A stretch of DNA of 15,820 nucleotides. Origin: Bacillota bacterium. Its GTDB lineage: Bacteria; Bacillota; Dehalobacteriia; UBA4068. Positions 15,538 to 15,820 of the stretch are shown here, one piece after another; the stretch's first letter is position 1; every line of letters starts with the position of its first letter. The position numbers and the translations under genes were made by a program. The notes below the pieces were generated by a model. The model saw only the letters and a list, made by a program, of their open reading frames with translations, was not told where the DNA came from and did not search any database. The stretch spans positions 1 through 15,820 of the forward strand of contig WRKD01000193.1 of the NCBI GenBank assembly GCA_009778255.1, in the 5' to 3' direction.

Positions 15538-15820
15538 CTATTTTTCCTGGTTTGGCGAAGGCGCGCCGGCTATATGTTCGCGCATTTTGGTGTCGGAAAC
15601 TACATTCATCATATTATAATAATCCATTACGCCTAAACGGCCACTCCGAAATGCTTCCGCCAGGGCTTTTGGTACTTCGGCTTCGGCTTCAACTACTTTA
15701 GCTCTCATTTCTTGTACCGAGGCTTTCATTTCTTGTTCCCGCGCTACCGCCATTGCCCGGCGTTCTTCTGCTTTAGCTTGAGCTATACGTTTATCTGCCT
15801 CAGCTTGATCTGTTTGCAGT
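15538..15820 (-). CDS. floA: flotillin-like protein FloA, C-terminal part
   Basis: The last 93 codons of a gene whose start lies beyond the right edge; complete FloA (YqfA in Bacillus) is about 330 residues. FloA is a membrane-bound scaffold that forms microdomains rich in certain lipids and helps assemble signalling, secretion and protease complexes. The visible part begins LQTDQAEADKRIAQAKAEER, the end of the alanine/glutamate-rich flotillin coiled coil, continues through QEMKASVQEMRAKVVEAEAEVPKALAEAF, and ends with SGRLGVMDYYNMMNVVSDTKMREHI. The YYN and DTKMR segments are hallmarks of the FloA C-terminus. In many Bacillota an NfeD-family gene precedes floA; that would lie outside this window. 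It appears to lead the floA > unknown > ridA run. Confidence 0.92.
   Translation of the reverse strand, partial: LQTDQAEADKRIAQAKAEERRAMAVAREQEMKASVQEMRAKVVEAEAEVPKALAEAFRSGRLGVMDYYNMMNVVSDTKMREHIAGAPSPNQEK

Noticed and set aside
1..15820. CRISPR array, tRNA, rRNA, insertion sequence, toxin-antitoxin or phage defence genes
   Set aside because: Looked for direct repeats, cloverleaf features, transposase motifs and small paired genes; none is visible.

Overview
The window looks like ordinary chromosome from an anaerobic member of the Bacillota, most likely class Clostridia (Syntrophomonadales/Peptococcaceae-like). The evidence is a short-type rubrerythrin, a FloA-type flotillin, a ComFB-like protein, strong AAGGAGG-type ribosome sites, TTG/GTG starts, and a secreted protein built of Clostridia-style Ig-like modules. 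The assignment is by inference; there is no rRNA or other phylogenetic marker. Base composition is moderate and looks even, and I see no phage, transposase, CRISPR, tRNA or rRNA.

Layout, left to right. (1) 1-1070: a small comFB-like gene on the minus strand, divergent from a rubrerythrin gene on the plus strand; each has a plausible sigma-A promoter in the shared gap. (2) 1099-7302, minus strand: a tight five-gene run read valS > maf > folC > HlyD-like membrane-fusion adaptor > VOC/methylmalonyl-CoA epimerase-like protein. Neighbouring genes overlap by 13-17 bases or are 13-29 bases apart, so it is probably one operon. No T-box is visible upstream of valS; instead the gap has inverted repeats and a candidate promoter. 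(3) 7523-11189, minus strand: two overlapping ABC-exporter half-transporters with complementary defects in their nucleotide-binding motifs, as in heterodimeric exporters of the BmrCD/LmrCD/TM287-288 type. A candidate promoter with an inverted repeat centred at the edge of its -10 box lies just upstream. (4) 11581-14229, plus strand: a secreted M64-family (IgA-peptidase-like) metallopeptidase followed by a BspA-type leucine-rich repeat, Ig-like modules and an InlB-type repeat. A TTGACA promoter lies about 250 bases upstream of its start, and a very good hairpin terminator lies downstream. (5) 14470-15820, minus strand: ridA, an unrecognised membrane-anchored Q-rich protein, and the C-terminal end of floA, which runs off the right edge; probably floA > unknown > ridA in one operon converging on the shared terminator.

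Regions 2 and 5 are mainly housekeeping: aminoacylation, nucleotide-pool cleaning, folate polyglutamylation, imine detoxification and membrane microdomains. Rubrerythrin handles peroxide, and the exporter pair and metallopeptidase are the cell's outward-facing parts here. I found nothing that qualifies as a wholly undescribed system. The points most worth checking are the orphan HlyD-like adaptor inside the valS operon, the unknown protein beside floA with its conserved-looking tail, the multi-domain secreted M64 peptidase with its long leader, and the asymmetric ABC pair with a putative operator.
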